Positions 18,373 through 26,219 of a stretch of 64,000 nt of DNA are shown here, in pieces. A program made the translations under genes and the position numbers. Origin of the DNA: Haoranjiania flava (lineage in GTDB: Bacteria > Bacteroidota > Bacteroidia > Chitinophagales > Chitinophagaceae); assembly GCF_025631005.1 (NCBI RefSeq), contig NZ_JAOTPL010000016.1:12446-76445 (forward strand). The letters are read 5' to 3'. The first letter of the stretch is position 1; the number at the start of each line of letters is the position of its first letter. The notes below the pieces were generated by a model, which worked only from the letters and a program-made list of their open reading frames with translations, was not told the DNA's origin and made no database searches.

Positions 18373-18485
18373 TCAAAATATATTATATTTCCTGGCGCTA
18401 TTCGACATTTGCAATGTCGAATAGGCTATCCGGAGATTTGAAATCTCCCGATAGGCCTCGTGCTTGCAAATAATAAAGAGCAAAG
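18373..18485 (+). repeat. Two-hairpin accessory module, copy 2
   Basis: Near-identical to copy 1, between core 2 and core 3. Hairpin one is at 18398-18424 and hairpin two at 18426-18454. A third copy, inverted, is at about 27205-27290 and again lies on the same side of a core. Confidence 0.85.
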
Positions 18486-19390
18486 TTAATCACCAAGAAT
18501 GTCTCTATTTTTTCAAGAACTGTTACAGAATAGCATTACGGGCACAAGCGGACGCTTGCGCCAGTGTAGAGCTGTCAGGTGAAAATACCTGACATGGCAC
18601 AAAGGTTAATCACCAAGAATGAGCTCTATTTTTCAAGAACTGTTACAGGATAGCATTACGGGCACAAGCGGATGCTTGCGCCAGTCAAGAGATGTCAGGT
18701 GAAAACACCTGACACGGCATAAAAAAGTTAATCACCAAGAATGGGCTCTATTTTGTTTCAAGACTGTTACAGAATAGCATTACGGACACAAGCGGATGCT
18801 TGCGCCAGTCAAGAGATGTCAGGTGAAAACACCTGACACGGCACAAAGGTTAATCACCAAGAATGAACTCTATTTTTCAAAAACTGTTACAGAATAGCAT
18901 TACGGTCACAAGCGGATGCTTGCGGCAGTCAAGAGATGTCAGGTGAAAACACCTGACACGGCACAAAGGTTAATCACCAAGAATGGGCTCTATTTTGTTT
19001 CAAGACTGTTACAGAATAGCATTACGGACACAAGCGGATGCTTGCGCCAGTCAAGAAAACACTTGACAAGGCGCAAAGGTTAATCACCAAGAATGGCTCT
19101 ATTTTTTCAAGAACTGTTACAGACTAGCATTACGGTCACAAGCGGACGCTTGCGCCAGAGTAGAGTTGTCAGGTGAAACACCTGGCACGGCACAAAGATT
19201 AATCACCAAGAATGATCTCTATTTTTTCAAGAACTGTTACAGAATAGCATTACGGGCACAAGCGGACGCTTGCGCAAGTGTAGAGCTGTCAGGTGAAAAC
19301 ACCTGACACGGCATAAGGTTTACACAACTCCGTACTTCCTCGAAGCGGAGGAATATTAAACATCTGGCCACAACTTATATCAGCGACACA

Positions 19391-19432
19391 ACCTCTTACC
19401 TCTCACATTTCACCATTCACCATTCAAATCTG
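19391..19432. repeat. Heptad-phased repeat after the array
   Basis: Six words in 7-base phase: ACCTCTT, ACCTCTC, ACATTTC, ACCATTC, ACCATTC, AAATCTG. On the other strand it reads as GAATGGT words, like 33151-33185. A related stretch flanks the dispersed repeat copy at 26980-27035, so the heptads seem to travel with the repeat. Confidence 0.6.
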
Positions 19433-19512
19433 AGATCCCTAAACCTCGAAGATCAGCCGGGAAGAACATCAAAGAGTTTGCTGTAAAATTTTATAAATAA
19501 TAAAAAAAGACG

Positions 19513-19520
19513 TAATTTTG
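19513..19520 (+). promoter_or_regulatory. Putative -7 promoter element of rpmI-rplT
   Basis: TAATTTTG followed by C matches TAnnTTTG. The predicted start near 19527 gives a leader of about 80 bases before the rpmI ATG. Confidence 0.55.
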
Positions 19521-19526
19521 CAAACC

Positions 19527-19608
19527 AATTTTACCCGTAAGGTCAAAACAAGTTTTCCGGGAGGTTCCGGGAACACCAGCAGGGTGTAATCTTAAAAGAT
19601 TATTTAAA
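19527..19608 (+). promoter_or_regulatory. Structured leader of rpmI-rplT
   Basis: The leader contains GTTC-CGG-GAAC (19564-19574), CACC-AGCA-GGGTG, and a clear stem TAATCTT-AA-AAGATTA (19587-19602) only six bases before the ATG, where it could block initiation. L20 represses its own operon through a leader in other phyla; a similar role here is only a suggestion. Confidence 0.35.
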
Positions 19609-19806
19609 ATGCCAAAAGTAAAAACAAACTCCAGTGCAAAGAAGCGCTTCAGAGTTACCGCCAGCGGTGAGATCATGCACCAAAAACCGTTTAAACGTCA
19701 CATCTTAACCAAGAAATCAAAAAAACGCAAAAGAGCTTTGAATATCCTGGGAAAAGTTTCTCCTTCTCACAAACCTTTCGTTTTACGTTTATTACGTTTA
19801 AAATAA
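19609..19806 (+). CDS. rpmI: 50S ribosomal protein L35
   Basis: Small basic protein of the large ribosomal subunit, 65 residues, beginning MPKVKTNSSAKKRFRVTASGE and ending in a Lys/Arg-rich tail, which is the family pattern. It comes directly before rplT, the near-universal arrangement. In most bacteria infC stands just upstream; here infC is absent from the window and the gene has its own promoter after the repeat array. Confidence 0.98.
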   Translation: MPKVKTNSSAKKRFRVTASGEIMHQKPFKRHILTKKSKKRKRALNILGKVSPSHKPFVLRLLRLK

Positions 19807-19855
19807 TCACCTATTGTTAATCATCAGCCGGTGCTGATCTAAAAATATTTAAATT

Positions 19856-20200
19856 ATGCCACGTTCAAAAAACTCCGTTGCTGCCAAAGCAAGAAGGAAA
19901 AATATATTAAAACAGGCCAAAGGTTTTTACGGCAAACGTAAAAACGTGTATACCGTAGCCAAAAACATTGTTGAAAAAGGTATGACCTACAGCTATGTAG
20001 GCCGTAAACTGAAAAAGAGAGAATACCGCCAGCTTTGGATTGCACGTATCAATGCAGGTGTGCGTGCAGAGGGTATTACTTACAGTGTTTTCATGGATAA
20101 ATTAAACAAAGCAGGTATAGAAATCAACCGCAAAGTATTAGCTGATATGGCTATGAATGAGCCGGAAACTTTCAAAGCTTTGGTAGCTTCTGTAAAATAA
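19856..20200 (+). CDS. rplT: 50S ribosomal protein L20
   Basis: Binds 23S rRNA early in 50S assembly, and in several phyla represses its own operon. The 114-residue protein starts MPRSKNSVAAKARRKNILKQAKGFYGKRKN, has the usual long basic N-terminal helix and the conserved core YVGRKLKKREYRQLWIARINAG. It is 49 bases after rpmI and followed by a strong terminator, so the transcript is probably rpmI-rplT only. Confidence 0.98.
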   Translation: MPRSKNSVAAKARRKNILKQAKGFYGKRKNVYTVAKNIVEKGMTYSYVGRKLKKREYRQLWIARINAGVRAEGITYSVFMDKLNKAGIEINRKVLADMAMNEPETFKALVASVK

Positions 20201-20220
20201 GCTTTTACGACATACATAAA

Positions 20221-20250
20221 AAAAACCGGAAATTTTATTTCCGGTTTTTT
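20221..20250. terminator. Two-way intrinsic terminator between rplT and pyk
   Basis: A perfect stem AACCGGAAAT / ATTTCCGGTT (20223-20232, 20236-20245) with loop TTT is flanked by A-runs on the left and T-runs on the right, so it can end transcripts from both the convergent rplT and pyk genes. Confidence 0.9.
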
Positions 20251-20270
20251 TTATGTTTATAGCCAGCGTC

Positions 20271-21749
20271 TTATTCAACCCTGGTAATTTTGATCATGTT
20301 GGTGGGCAAATGTTTTGCGACCGGCGTAGATCCTGTGTTTACAACAATATCGCCGTTCTTGATAAACTTATGCCTTTTTAAAATAGTCAGCTGATCTTCA
20401 ATGATCTCGTCAAGCCCTTCCTCATCATTATAATAAAAAGCTTTTACACCCCAGCTAAGGCCAAGCTGTGTAACCAAGGATTCTGTCTTGGTGAATATGA
20501 ACAAGGGGCGTTTGGGACGGAAGCTGCTTAGGCAGAAAGCTGTGTACCCGCTTTGCGTCATACCAATGATTGCCTTTGCATGAATTTCAGATGCAATATT
20601 GCAGGCGCTGTAACAAAGTGCATCGCTGATTACCCTGTCTTCATGAGACTCAGGCCTGTTGTAGTAATATTCAGTATTTTCAACTTCAAGGATAATGTTT
20701 CTCATGGTTTCCACAACCAGCGCGGGGTGGTTACCCATGGCAGTTTCGCCACTCAGCATTACAGCGTCTGTTCCTTCCAAGACTGCATTGGCCACGTCTG
20801 TGATCTCGCTTCTATTGGGGCGCGTTCTTTCCATCATGCTCTCCATCATTTGTGTAGCTACGATCACAGGTTTAGATGCTATGAGGCACTGCCTGATGAT
20901 ACGCCTCTGCGTCATAGGTACTTTCTCAATAGGAAGCTCTACGCCGAGATCGCCTCTTGCCACCATGATGGCATCAGACTCTGCTATGATCTCATCAAGA
21001 TATTTTAATGCTGAGGGCATTTCAATCTTAGCCATCACTTTTGTCTTAGACTTCTTTTTCCGGATCCGCTGCCTCAGCTCCATGATATCATTGGGATTTC
21101 TTACGAAAGACAAAGCCACCCAGTCTAATTTATGTTCGGTGATGAAGTCCAGGTCTTCTATATCTTTCTCGGTCATTGCAGGCAGGGAAATGTTGGTGTC
21201 AGGCAGGTTTACACCTTTTTTAGGAAGCAATGTGCCGCCGAAGTTAACACGCACTTTTACATCGCCGGTCTTGTGGTTCACTTCAGTTACCAGCACTTCA
21301 ATTTTACCATCGTCGAGCAATATCTTTTCGCCAACCCTTACATCTTTGTGCAGGTCTGGGTAGGAGACATAAATTTTTTGCTTAGTGCCAACAACTTTTT
21401 CTCTGGAATTAAATACCAGTTCATCACCCGGCACAATGTTCAGGTGGCCGTTTTCCAGATCGCCTACTCTCAGCTTGGGCCCTTGCAGATCCGCCAGGAT
21501 GGTGATGAAGGTGTTGTGTTCTTTATTTATCAGCCTGATATGGTTAATGATATCCAGCTTGCTCGCATGATCTCCATGAGAGAAGTTGAGACGGAATACA
21601 TTTACGCCTGTTTTAACCAGTTCCAGCAGCTTGTCGTAGGTATCACAGGCAGGGCCTACGGTAGCTACGATCTTAGTTTTAGGAATGTCGAAAAGCGGCT
21701 TGGTATTTTCCGGCTCTTTATAATAATATTTTTCTACGTATTCTTTCAT
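20271..21749 (-). CDS. pyk: Pyruvate kinase
   Basis: Last step of glycolysis: phosphoenolpyruvate and ADP to pyruvate and ATP. The 492-residue protein has the barrel start KTKIVATVGPACD, the substrate arginine in VFRLNFSHGDH, the signature KVMAKIEMPSALKYLDEI (catalytic Lys and metal Glu) and ARGDLGVELP, with a B domain between about residues 95 and 195 and a regulatory C domain at the end. The ATG lies in a context (AACACATGAAAG) that closely resembles one arm of the repeat array just upstream, so the start codon may sit in a partial repeat unit. pfkA is 682 bases upstream on the same strand. Confidence 0.97.
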   Translation of the reverse strand: MKEYVEKYYYKEPENTKPLFDIPKTKIVATVGPACDTYDKLLELVKTGVNVFRLNFSHGDHASKLDIINHIRLINKEHNTFITILADLQGPKLRVGDLENGHLNIVPGDELVFNSREKVVGTKQKIYVSYPDLHKDVRVGEKILLDDGKIEVLVTEVNHKTGDVKVRVNFGGTLLPKKGVNLPDTNISLPAMTEKDIEDLDFITEHKLDWVALSFVRNPNDIMELRQRIRKKKSKTKVMAKIEMPSALKYLDEIIAESDAIMVARGDLGVELPIEKVPMTQRRIIRQCLIASKPVIVATQMMESMMERTRPNRSEITDVANAVLEGTDAVMLSGETAMGNHPALVVETMRNIILEVENTEYYYNRPESHEDRVISDALCYSACNIASEIHAKAIIGMTQSGYTAFCLSSFRPKRPLFIFTKTESLVTQLGLSWGVKAFYYNDEEGLDEIIEDQLTILKRHKFIKNGDIVVNTGSTPVAKHLPTNMIKITRVE

Positions 21750-22331
21750 GTGTTAATATTTAATTTTTCTGTTTGCCACACGGAATAACCAAAACCTTAA
21801 TCTTTATTATCATCCTCGGTTGGTAAAGATTGCTAATCTTTATGGTTATTTCATGTGTGTATATTTATTTGTTTTTTAGTTGCCACATGGAATAACCAGC
21901 TTTTAGATTCAATACTCATTCCCGGTTGGTATAGATTCTTAATCTTTATGGTTATTTCATGTGTGTATATTTTTATTTTTCTTTATGGCCACATGGAATA
22001 GCCTTTATTCATTTGCGGTTGGTATGCAATTTTGCTTATGGCTATTTCATCTGTGTGTATTTATTTGTTTTCCAGTTGTTGCATGGAATAACCTTTATTC
22101 ATTAACAGTTGGTATGTAATTTTGCTTATGGCTATTTCATCTGTGTGTATTTATTTGTTTTCCAGTTGTCGCATGGAATAACCTTTATTCATTAACAGTT
22201 GGTTGTAATTTTGCTTATGGCTATTTCATCTGTGTATATTTAATTTTTTCTGTTTGCCACATGGAATAACCATTTCTTTAGATTAGTATTCATCCTCGGT
22301 TGGTCTATCCTGAGACCAGATACTTATTCAT
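21750..22331 (-). repeat. Six-unit hairpin array between pfkA and pyk
   Basis: Units are marked by GGAATA at 21782, 21889, 21995, 22085, 22175 and 22263 (spacing 107, 106, 90, 90, 88). Units 1-5 pair an outer arm CACATGGAATAACC with a far arm GGTTATTTCATGTG. Unit 3 changes both arms together (AATAGCC with GGCTATT), while units 4-5 carry one A-C mismatch. An inner stem is kept with different sequences: AAAGATT/AATCTTT (21825-21841), AGATT/AATCT, GCAA/TTGC, and TGGTCT/AGACCA (22301-22318). Unit 6 lacks a clear far arm. Read on the minus strand, this forms a long leader or intercistronic region before pyk. It shares no words with the array at 18-19 kb. Confidence 0.85.
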
Positions 22332-22431
22332 AACATTTTTTTTCTTGTGCCACAAACAGTTAGTTTATACTATGGTATATGTTTTTAATTTAGTAAAAAG
22401 CAGCCATAAACTTGCATTAGCATTGTCCTGG

Positions 22432-23421
22432 CTATATCGAAAGGATATGTGATATTTTCAATAGTTCCTGGTCTATGCCCTGGTTCTTTTTAGAAATGGC
22501 ATCTTCAAGCGGTACGTGTACGATATTGCCATTCTGAATGCCGATCATCACATTTCTTTTGCCCTCATTCAGTGCAACTACAGCATGGTAGCCCATTCTG
22601 CTGGCTATGAGCCTGTCGCAGCAGGAAGGTGAGCCGCCTCTTTGAATATGGCCTAAGATAGTAACGCGTGTATCAATTTTAGGCAATCTTTCTTTTACCA
22701 CCTTGGCTACTTCAGATGCGCCGCCCAACTCATCGCCTTCTGCTACAACGATCAGGTTTACCAGTTTTTTTCTTCTTTCTTTTCTTTTTAAACCAATGAT
22801 CACACTTTCTATATCTGTCTTTGTTTCGGGCAGAAGAATGGTTTCTGCGCCTGTTGCAATGCCGGCGTTCAAAGCAATGTAGCCTGCATCCCTGCCCATG
22901 ACTTCTACAATAAAAAGCCTGTCGTGTGCGTCTGCTGTATCTCTTATCTTATCAATATTTTCAACGGCAGTATTCACCGCTGTATCAAAACCAATGGTAG
23001 AGTCTGTGCCATAGCAATCTTTGTCTATTGTGCCCGGCAGGCCTATAACAGGTATGCCGTGCTCCTCGGATAATTTCAAAGCTCCCGTAAAACTTCCGTC
23101 GCCACCGATAACCACTAAGCCGTCAATTTCTTTTTTCTTTAAGTTGTTGAATGCTTTTTTTCTGCCTGCAGGTGTTTTAAATTCGTCGCTCCTGGCAGAC
23201 TTTAAAATGGTGCCGCCTCTTTGAATAATGTTTGCAACGGATTTGGAATCCATCTTATAAATATCATCTTCAATCATGCCGCTGTAGCCGCGAACGATAC
23301 CATAAACCTCAATCTTGTTGAAAATTGCTGTCCTTACTACTGCACGTATAGCCGCATTCATGCCCGGAGCGTCGCCGCCGGAAGTTAAAACCGCTATCCT
23401 GGAGACTTTTTTAGTTGCCAT
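22432..23421 (-). CDS. pfkA: 6-phosphofructokinase
   Basis: Commits fructose 6-phosphate to glycolysis with ATP. The 329-residue protein has VLTSGGDAPGMNAAIRAVVR at the N terminus (ATP site), GGDGSFTGALKL, the catalytic loop GTIDKDCYGTDSTIGFDTA (Asp-Lys-Asp), VEVMGRDAGYIAL and GHIQRGGSP, all typical of the ATP-dependent bacterial PfkA. Glycine at GGDGS favours ATP over pyrophosphate. It has its own promoter upstream and is followed on the same strand by the repeat array and pyk, a natural glycolytic pair. Confidence 0.97.
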   Translation of the reverse strand: MATKKVSRIAVLTSGGDAPGMNAAIRAVVRTAIFNKIEVYGIVRGYSGMIEDDIYKMDSKSVANIIQRGGTILKSARSDEFKTPAGRKKAFNNLKKKEIDGLVVIGGDGSFTGALKLSEEHGIPVIGLPGTIDKDCYGTDSTIGFDTAVNTAVENIDKIRDTADAHDRLFIVEVMGRDAGYIALNAGIATGAETILLPETKTDIESVIIGLKRKERRKKLVNLIVVAEGDELGGASEVAKVVKERLPKIDTRVTILGHIQRGGSPSCCDRLIASRMGYHAVVALNEGKRNVMIGIQNGNIVHVPLEDAISKKNQGIDQELLKISHILSI

Positions 23422-23450
23422 ATTAAATTGTATGTCTTTAAATTCGAGCG

Positions 23451-23458
23451 CAAAAGTA
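23451..23458 (-). promoter_or_regulatory. Putative -7 promoter element of pfkA
   Basis: On the minus strand TACTTTTG followed by C matches TAnnTTTG, 29 bases before the start codon. A TTTG lies further upstream (23483-23486) but at 24 bases, longer than the usual spacing. The gap 23422-23721 otherwise holds only the inverted repeat at 23660-23719. Confidence 0.55.
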
Positions 23459-23659
23459 CAAATTAATTTTTGGGTAAACTAACAAAACCCTCCATTATGG
23501 TGTAAATTTAAAGTTTAGTTCATGCTGGATTTGCAATCAACTGCAATACGAAAAGCATGTTGATTCTTTCTGTCTCCCCGGTGTTTTCTTTGATTGTAAC
23601 TTAAGATAGTTGCATTGATTATAATAATGCAGCCTTGCAGATAGAACGTAGATCAATTC

Positions 23660-23719
23660 CCGGCTTTGGATAAATTTATTGTTAAGCACAGTTGTTTGAG
23701 TTTTCTGTATCCAAGCCGG
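23660..23719 (-). terminator. Long-loop inverted repeat after the first LacI gene
   Basis: CCGGCTTTGGATA (23660-23672) pairs with TATCCAAGCCGG (23708-23719), 12 pairs with one bulged T and a 35-base loop. It starts two bases after the LacI stop codon. There is no U-tract. A similar GCCGG-armed repeat follows the second LacI gene (40282-40356). Confidence 0.5.
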
Positions 23720-23721
23720 TA

Positions 23722-24729
23722 TTATTGAGATGATGCTCTTTCATCAATTCTTGATGTTAAAGTTACTTTTTCATCAGAGATCTGCTGCTCGTTGATCTGT
23801 TTAAACAGCAGTTCGGCAGCCTTAGCGCCCATATCGTAAGCAGGTTGAGTAACTGTTGATAACGATGGAGCAAGCAGGTCTGCAATGTCAATACTGGAGT
23901 AGCAGATCAGTTTTATATCGGCAGGTATGGAAATATTCTTGTCTTTACAAACCGAGTATGTACAAGTGGCCAGCCTTTCTACGGAAGCGAAGATACCATC
24001 AGGTTTTTCTTTCTTTAAAAACTTGCTGATCATTTTATAATTCTCTTGGAAATGATTGCAGCAATTAAGTATTAATTTATCGTTATGCTTACATCCATTG
24101 GCTTTCAGCGCATCCAGGTAGCCCTTCATTCTTTGTTTGCCTATAGAAATATTTTTATTGATCACGAAGAATGCCGTACGTTTACAGCCATTTTTCAGCA
24201 ACAGTTCAGTAGCTTTAAAGCTGCTTTCATAATCGTCTGTAACAACTTTAGGCGCAATGATCTCATCGTATACACGGTCGAAAAATACAACAGGTGTGTT
24301 TCGTTGCAGGCTTTTTATGTGTAGCGGTTCTGTGCCTTCGCCGGTTGCAGATATGATCACACCTTCCACTCTGCCATTCAGCAGGTTTTTTGTAATTTCA
24401 ATTTCTTTTTTTACCTGGCTGTCGGTAAAATAGATCAGCGAATGAAAGTTGTTGCTGCGTGCGATGTTTTCAATACCGTTTACGGCCTTCGAGAAAAAAT
24501 TGTTGGCAAGTTCAGGAATAATGATAGCAATGGTTTTGCTCTTTCTTTTGCGCAGGCTGCTTGCGTAAATATTGGGATGGTAATTTAGTTCCTGCGCTTT
24601 ATCCAGAATCCTTTGCCTGGTATGCTTATTAATATCGCTGCTGTTGCGGAAAGCGCGTGATATCGTGGACTTGGACAAATTGAGAATCTTAGCCAACTCA
24701 ATGATATCTATTTTCTTCTTGTTTTGCAT
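23722..24729 (-). CDS. LacI family transcriptional regulator
   Basis: Repressor-type regulator with an N-terminal helix-turn-helix (IDIIELAKILNLSKSTISRAFRN) and hinge helix, followed by a periplasmic-binding-like sensor domain (KTIAIIIPELANNFFSKAVNGIE, then VVFFDRVYDE, SLSTVTQPAYDMG). From the ATG chosen it has 335 residues. An in-frame ATG at 24744 would add five residues, but the promoter at 24753-24760 would then leave almost no leader. No sugar gene lies beside it; its targets cannot be read from the context. The ligand is probably a sugar or sugar phosphate, by family. Confidence 0.92.
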   Translation of the reverse strand: MQNKKKIDIIELAKILNLSKSTISRAFRNSSDINKHTRQRILDKAQELNYHPNIYASSLRKRKSKTIAIIIPELANNFFSKAVNGIENIARSNNFHSLIYFTDSQVKKEIEITKNLLNGRVEGVIISATGEGTEPLHIKSLQRNTPVVFFDRVYDEIIAPKVVTDDYESSFKATELLLKNGCKRTAFFVINKNISIGKQRMKGYLDALKANGCKHNDKLILNCCNHFQENYKMISKFLKKEKPDGIFASVERLATCTYSVCKDKNISIPADIKLICYSSIDIADLLAPSLSTVTQPAYDMGAKAAELLFKQINEQQISDEKVTLTSRIDERASSQ

Positions 24730-24752
24730 AGCGATAAATGGCACTTGGCTGG

Positions 24753-24760
24753 CAAATGTA
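24753..24760 (-). promoter_or_regulatory. Putative -7 promoter element of the LacI gene
   Basis: TACATTTG followed by C on the minus strand matches TAnnTTTG. It lies 23 bases before the ATG at 24729 and supports that start. Confidence 0.5.
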
Positions 24761-24787
24761 GTATTGTTTGCTTAAAGAAGAATTTTT

Positions 24788-25282
24788 TTATTGAAAGGCT
24801 GCAAGAATACCTTCAGCAGTAACAGCTTTCCTGTAGAGTTTCCTGGTTTGCCCTGCTTTGTCGTATAGAGCTATGAAAGGAAGTGTTTTTACATCGTAAA
24901 AGAGCGCAATGGAAAAGTTAGGATCTTTGAGAAAAGTAATATTGCTGCCTGTAAGTCCGTATTGCTGGCGGAAATCTTTTATTTCGTCAATAGAGCTCAT
25001 GGAAGATATCCACAGCAGTTGTACATCCTTAAGCTTGTCTGTATTTGCAGCAATTTCTTTTGCTTCAGACTGGCAATGTTTGCAATCATGGCTGAAATAA
25101 ATAACAGCTACATTTTTTTCAACATTGTTGGTGCGCAAATTGTACCAGGCGCTGTCTGTAGTCAGTAAATTTATAGATGGTATGGTTTGGCTTTGTTCGT
25201 AAGGCGCTGTGCCGGTTGTCTCCTGCCCAAAAGTAAAGGTTGCTAATAAAACTGCTATGATCAAGGAAAGTATATGTTTCAT
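24788..25282 (-). CDS. Exported thioredoxin-fold protein (thiol-disulfide type)
   Basis: Periplasmic redox protein of 164 residues. Residues 1-19 are a signal peptide ending at FGQ. A thioredoxin-like domain follows, with the active-site motif Cys67-Lys-His-Cys70 in YFSHDCKHCQSEA and the cis-proline in VKTLPFIALYD. It resembles the TlpA/ResA or AhpC-TSA-like domain of Bacteroidota, often annotated as redoxin. The CKHC motif differs from the usual WCxxC, as Trp is replaced. It likely reduces or isomerises disulfides outside the cytoplasm. It is upstream of and co-directional with the LacI gene. Confidence 0.82.
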   Translation of the reverse strand: MKHILSLIIAVLLATFTFGQETTGTAPYEQSQTIPSINLLTTDSAWYNLRTNNVEKNVAVIYFSHDCKHCQSEAKEIAANTDKLKDVQLLWISSMSSIDEIKDFRQQYGLTGSNITFLKDPNFSIALFYDVKTLPFIALYDKAGQTRKLYRKAVTAEGILAAFQ

Positions 25283-25435
25283 AAGAAAAGTATTGTTTAA
25301 TATAAACTCAGGGGCATTTGCTGTAAACCGCCCTATCAGTGAGCTTTAGACAGCAGAATGAATACGAAGTTAAAATTCAATTTTGTTAATCTATCTTTCT
25401 ATTGGTAATTTTATTTTTTATTTAATGATTATCTC

Positions 25436-26194
25436 ATGCAGAAAATAATATTGATTACGGGAGCTACTTCAGGGTTTGGAAAAGCTATTGCTGAGAAATT
25501 TGCTGCAGAAGCTTGGAGCTGTATTATCACCGGACGGCGTAAAGACAGGCTGGACCAGCTTGCCCAAGAGCTGAAACAAAAATTCAGTGTACAGGTGCTT
25601 CCTTTAAATTTTGATGTAAGAAAAAACGAAGAAGTTACGGCGAATTTAAGTTCACTGCCTGCAGCATGGCAAAACATTGACGTACTTGTAAACAACGCCG
25701 GCCTTGCATTAGGGCGCAACAACTTCAACGATTGTGACCTGGATGATTGGGACACCATGATTGATACCAATGTAAAAGGATTGCTTTATGTGACCAAAGC
25801 AGTTGTGCCGTACTTAATTAACAGAAATCAGGGCCATATTATAAACATGGGCTCTATTGCCGGTAAAGATGTATATCCGATGGGCAATGTGTATAATGCT
25901 ACCAAACATGCTGTGAACAGTCTTTCACAATCGTTGCGGATGGAACTTTTGCAGCACCGTATAAAAGTTACAGCGATACATCCCGGTGCGGCTGACACTG
26001 AGTTTTCAAATGTGCGCTTTAAAGGCGATCAACTTAAAAGCGATGAGGTGTATGAGGGTTATGAACCCCTGCATGCAAAGGATATTGCGGATATAACATA
26101 TTACTGTGCCACTTTACCGGCGCATGTTTGTATAAATGATTTGGTAGTAACCTGCACCGCCCAGGCTAATTCGTTTTTGACTTTTAAAGGGTAG
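25436..26194 (+). CDS. Short-chain dehydrogenase/reductase (YdfG-like)
   Basis: NADP-dependent oxidoreductase of the classical SDR type. The cofactor motif is ITGATSGFGKA (residues 8-17) and ITGRRKDRLD suggests NADP preference through the Arg pair. NNAG is at 87-89, and the catalytic set is Ser140, Tyr153 and Lys157 (YNATKHAV). Length is 252 residues. The closest characterised relatives are YdfG-like 3-hydroxy acid or serine dehydrogenases, but specificity cannot be set here. The following frameshifted gene, 25 bases on, may be co-transcribed. Confidence 0.92.
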   Translation: MQKIILITGATSGFGKAIAEKFAAEAWSCIITGRRKDRLDQLAQELKQKFSVQVLPLNFDVRKNEEVTANLSSLPAAWQNIDVLVNNAGLALGRNNFNDCDLDDWDTMIDTNVKGLLYVTKAVVPYLINRNQGHIINMGSIAGKDVYPMGNVYNATKHAVNSLSQSLRMELLQHRIKVTAIHPGAADTEFSNVRFKGDQLKSDEVYEGYEPLHAKDIADITYYCATLPAHVCINDLVVTCTAQANSFLTFKG

Positions 26195-26219
26195 AATTAT
26201 ATAAATAAATTATGATACA

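Larger units (their letters stand above)
18005..19361 (+). repeat. Nine-copy tandem array of a ~120-base hairpin-rich repeat
   Basis: The core begins TTAATCACCAAGAATG at 18030, 18257, 18486, 18606, 18728, 18850, 18970, 19080 and 19199; spacing is 227, 229, 120, 122, 122, 120, 110 and 119 bases. Each core contains CTGTTACAGA, TAGCATTACGG, a stem CAAGCG-GA-CGCTTG inside GGC/GCC, and a second stem GTCAGGTG-AAAA-CACCTGAC. Changes often keep pairing, for example GATGCTTG (G-U) in the middle copies and TACCTGAC in copy 3. The seventh copy (18970) has lost about 10 bases, yet re-forms a stem GTCAAG/CTTGAC. The array ends in a stem TTCCTC/GAGGAA (19336-19353). There are no variable spacers, so it is not CRISPR. 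Function unknown; REP/BIME-like DNA or a repeated structured RNA are the two main possibilities. Confidence 0.9.

Noticed and set aside
18235..18441. Small protein gene of 68 codons within the repeat array
   Set aside because: The frame covers stems of the repeat, is not kept in the other copies, and its peptide resembles no protein. It is chance coding in repeat DNA.
18030..19317. CRISPR array
   Set aside because: The units are 110-122 bases long and similar over their whole length; there are no short repeats with unique spacers, and no cas gene is in the window.
17663..19608. Insertion sequence or MITE with a transposase
   Set aside because: No transposase frame and no terminal inverted repeats that bound the whole array were found. 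MITE-like spread remains possible for the single unit only.
21750..22331. Same repeat family as the array at 18-19 kb
   Set aside because: The two arrays share no core words, stems or unit length; they are independent.
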